Assembly: GCA_017516285.1 (NCBI GenBank)
Contig: JAFXDD010000017.1
Span: 1-14,108 of the forward strand
Source of the DNA: Lachnospiraceae bacterium
GTDB lineage: Bacteria; Bacillota_A; Clostridia; Lachnospirales; Lachnospiraceae
Direction of reading: 5' to 3'
Length of the DNA: 14,108 nucleotides
The notes beneath the pieces were generated by a model. That model ran no database searches. It was not told the DNA's origin and was given only the letters and a program-made list of their open reading frames with translations. The position numbers were made by a program, and so were the translations under genes. Shown here in pieces: positions 14,031 to 14,108 of the stretch (the stretch's first letter is position 1; every line of letters begins with the position of its first letter).

Positions 14031-14108
14031 CTATTCCTCGTCCTCGTCATCCTCGTAGTCCATCTCACCCATATCGCCCATATCGCCCATATCGTAGATC
14101 TCTTGCGG
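14031..14108 (-). CDS. C-terminal acidic tail of an unidentified protein (5' part outside the window)
   Basis: The minus-strand frame is open from the right edge to the stop TAG at 14033-14031. It encodes 25 residues: PQEIY, then three DMG units, then EMDYEDDEDEE. Strongly acidic tails preceded by Gly-Met-Asp units occur on several bacterial proteins, so no family can be named. The frame is supported by its codon use and by the terminator placed just after its stop. Confidence 0.6.
   Translation of the reverse strand, partial: PQEIYDMGDMGDMGEMDYEDDEDEE

Overview
The window looks like DNA from an anaerobic, Gram-positive gut-type Clostridium relative. Most of it (about 1-12,200) reads like a Lachnospiraceae genome. 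It has AT-leaning codon use, strong Shine-Dalgarno sites, consensus -35/-10 boxes, hairpin-plus-T-run terminators, SipW-type signal peptides and a CapA-type lipoprotein. The last part (about 12,245-14,108) is visibly GC-richer and has Oscillospiraceae-like content. The change coincides with a deacetylase gene that has lost its C-terminal end, so the window may contain a recombination or assembly junction there. The taxonomic reading is inference; no rRNA or marker gene is present.

Layout. (1) 1-5,531, surface/matrix block on the + strand: the 3' end of a Pro/Thr-rich repeat protein, a TasA/CalY-like protein with a SipW-type signal peptide, and a 1,413-residue protein. The large protein starts with a homologous TasA-like module and continues into a LamG-like domain, a stalk-like domain, a heparinase II/III-type polysaccharide lyase and a C-terminal F5/8C (discoidin) domain. 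A strong terminator closes the block. (2) 5,677-6,864: a single-gene unit for an SGNH/GDSL esterase with its own promoter and terminator. (3) 6,971-7,692: a HigBA-type toxin-antitoxin locus with a perfect 15-bp inverted repeat at its promoter, a toxin gene broken by deletion and frameshift, and an intact Xre-type antitoxin. (4) 7,773-8,874, minus strand: a 57-residue unrecognised small protein with its own good promoter, and a histidine-phosphatase-family enzyme. (5) 8,886-12,199: a two-gene operon with a membrane-anchored 5'-nucleotidase-like metallophosphatase followed by a CapA-family lipoprotein. (6) 12,245-14,108: a C-terminally truncated polysaccharide deacetylase lipoprotein, a divergent small membrane protein, and the acidic tail of a gene entering from the right.

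How the parts may work together: the SipW/TasA block is the coherent system. Known TasA/CalY proteins form extracellular fibres. Here a fibre-type module is fused to a lyase and sits directly beside a free TasA-like paralogue, which suggests an enzyme carried on, or co-assembled into, the cell-surface fibre. The SGNH esterase next door could remove acetyl groups from the same glycan, but it is transcribed separately and has no recognisable secretion signal. The remaining genes are ordinary accessory or housekeeping functions with no visible link to this block.
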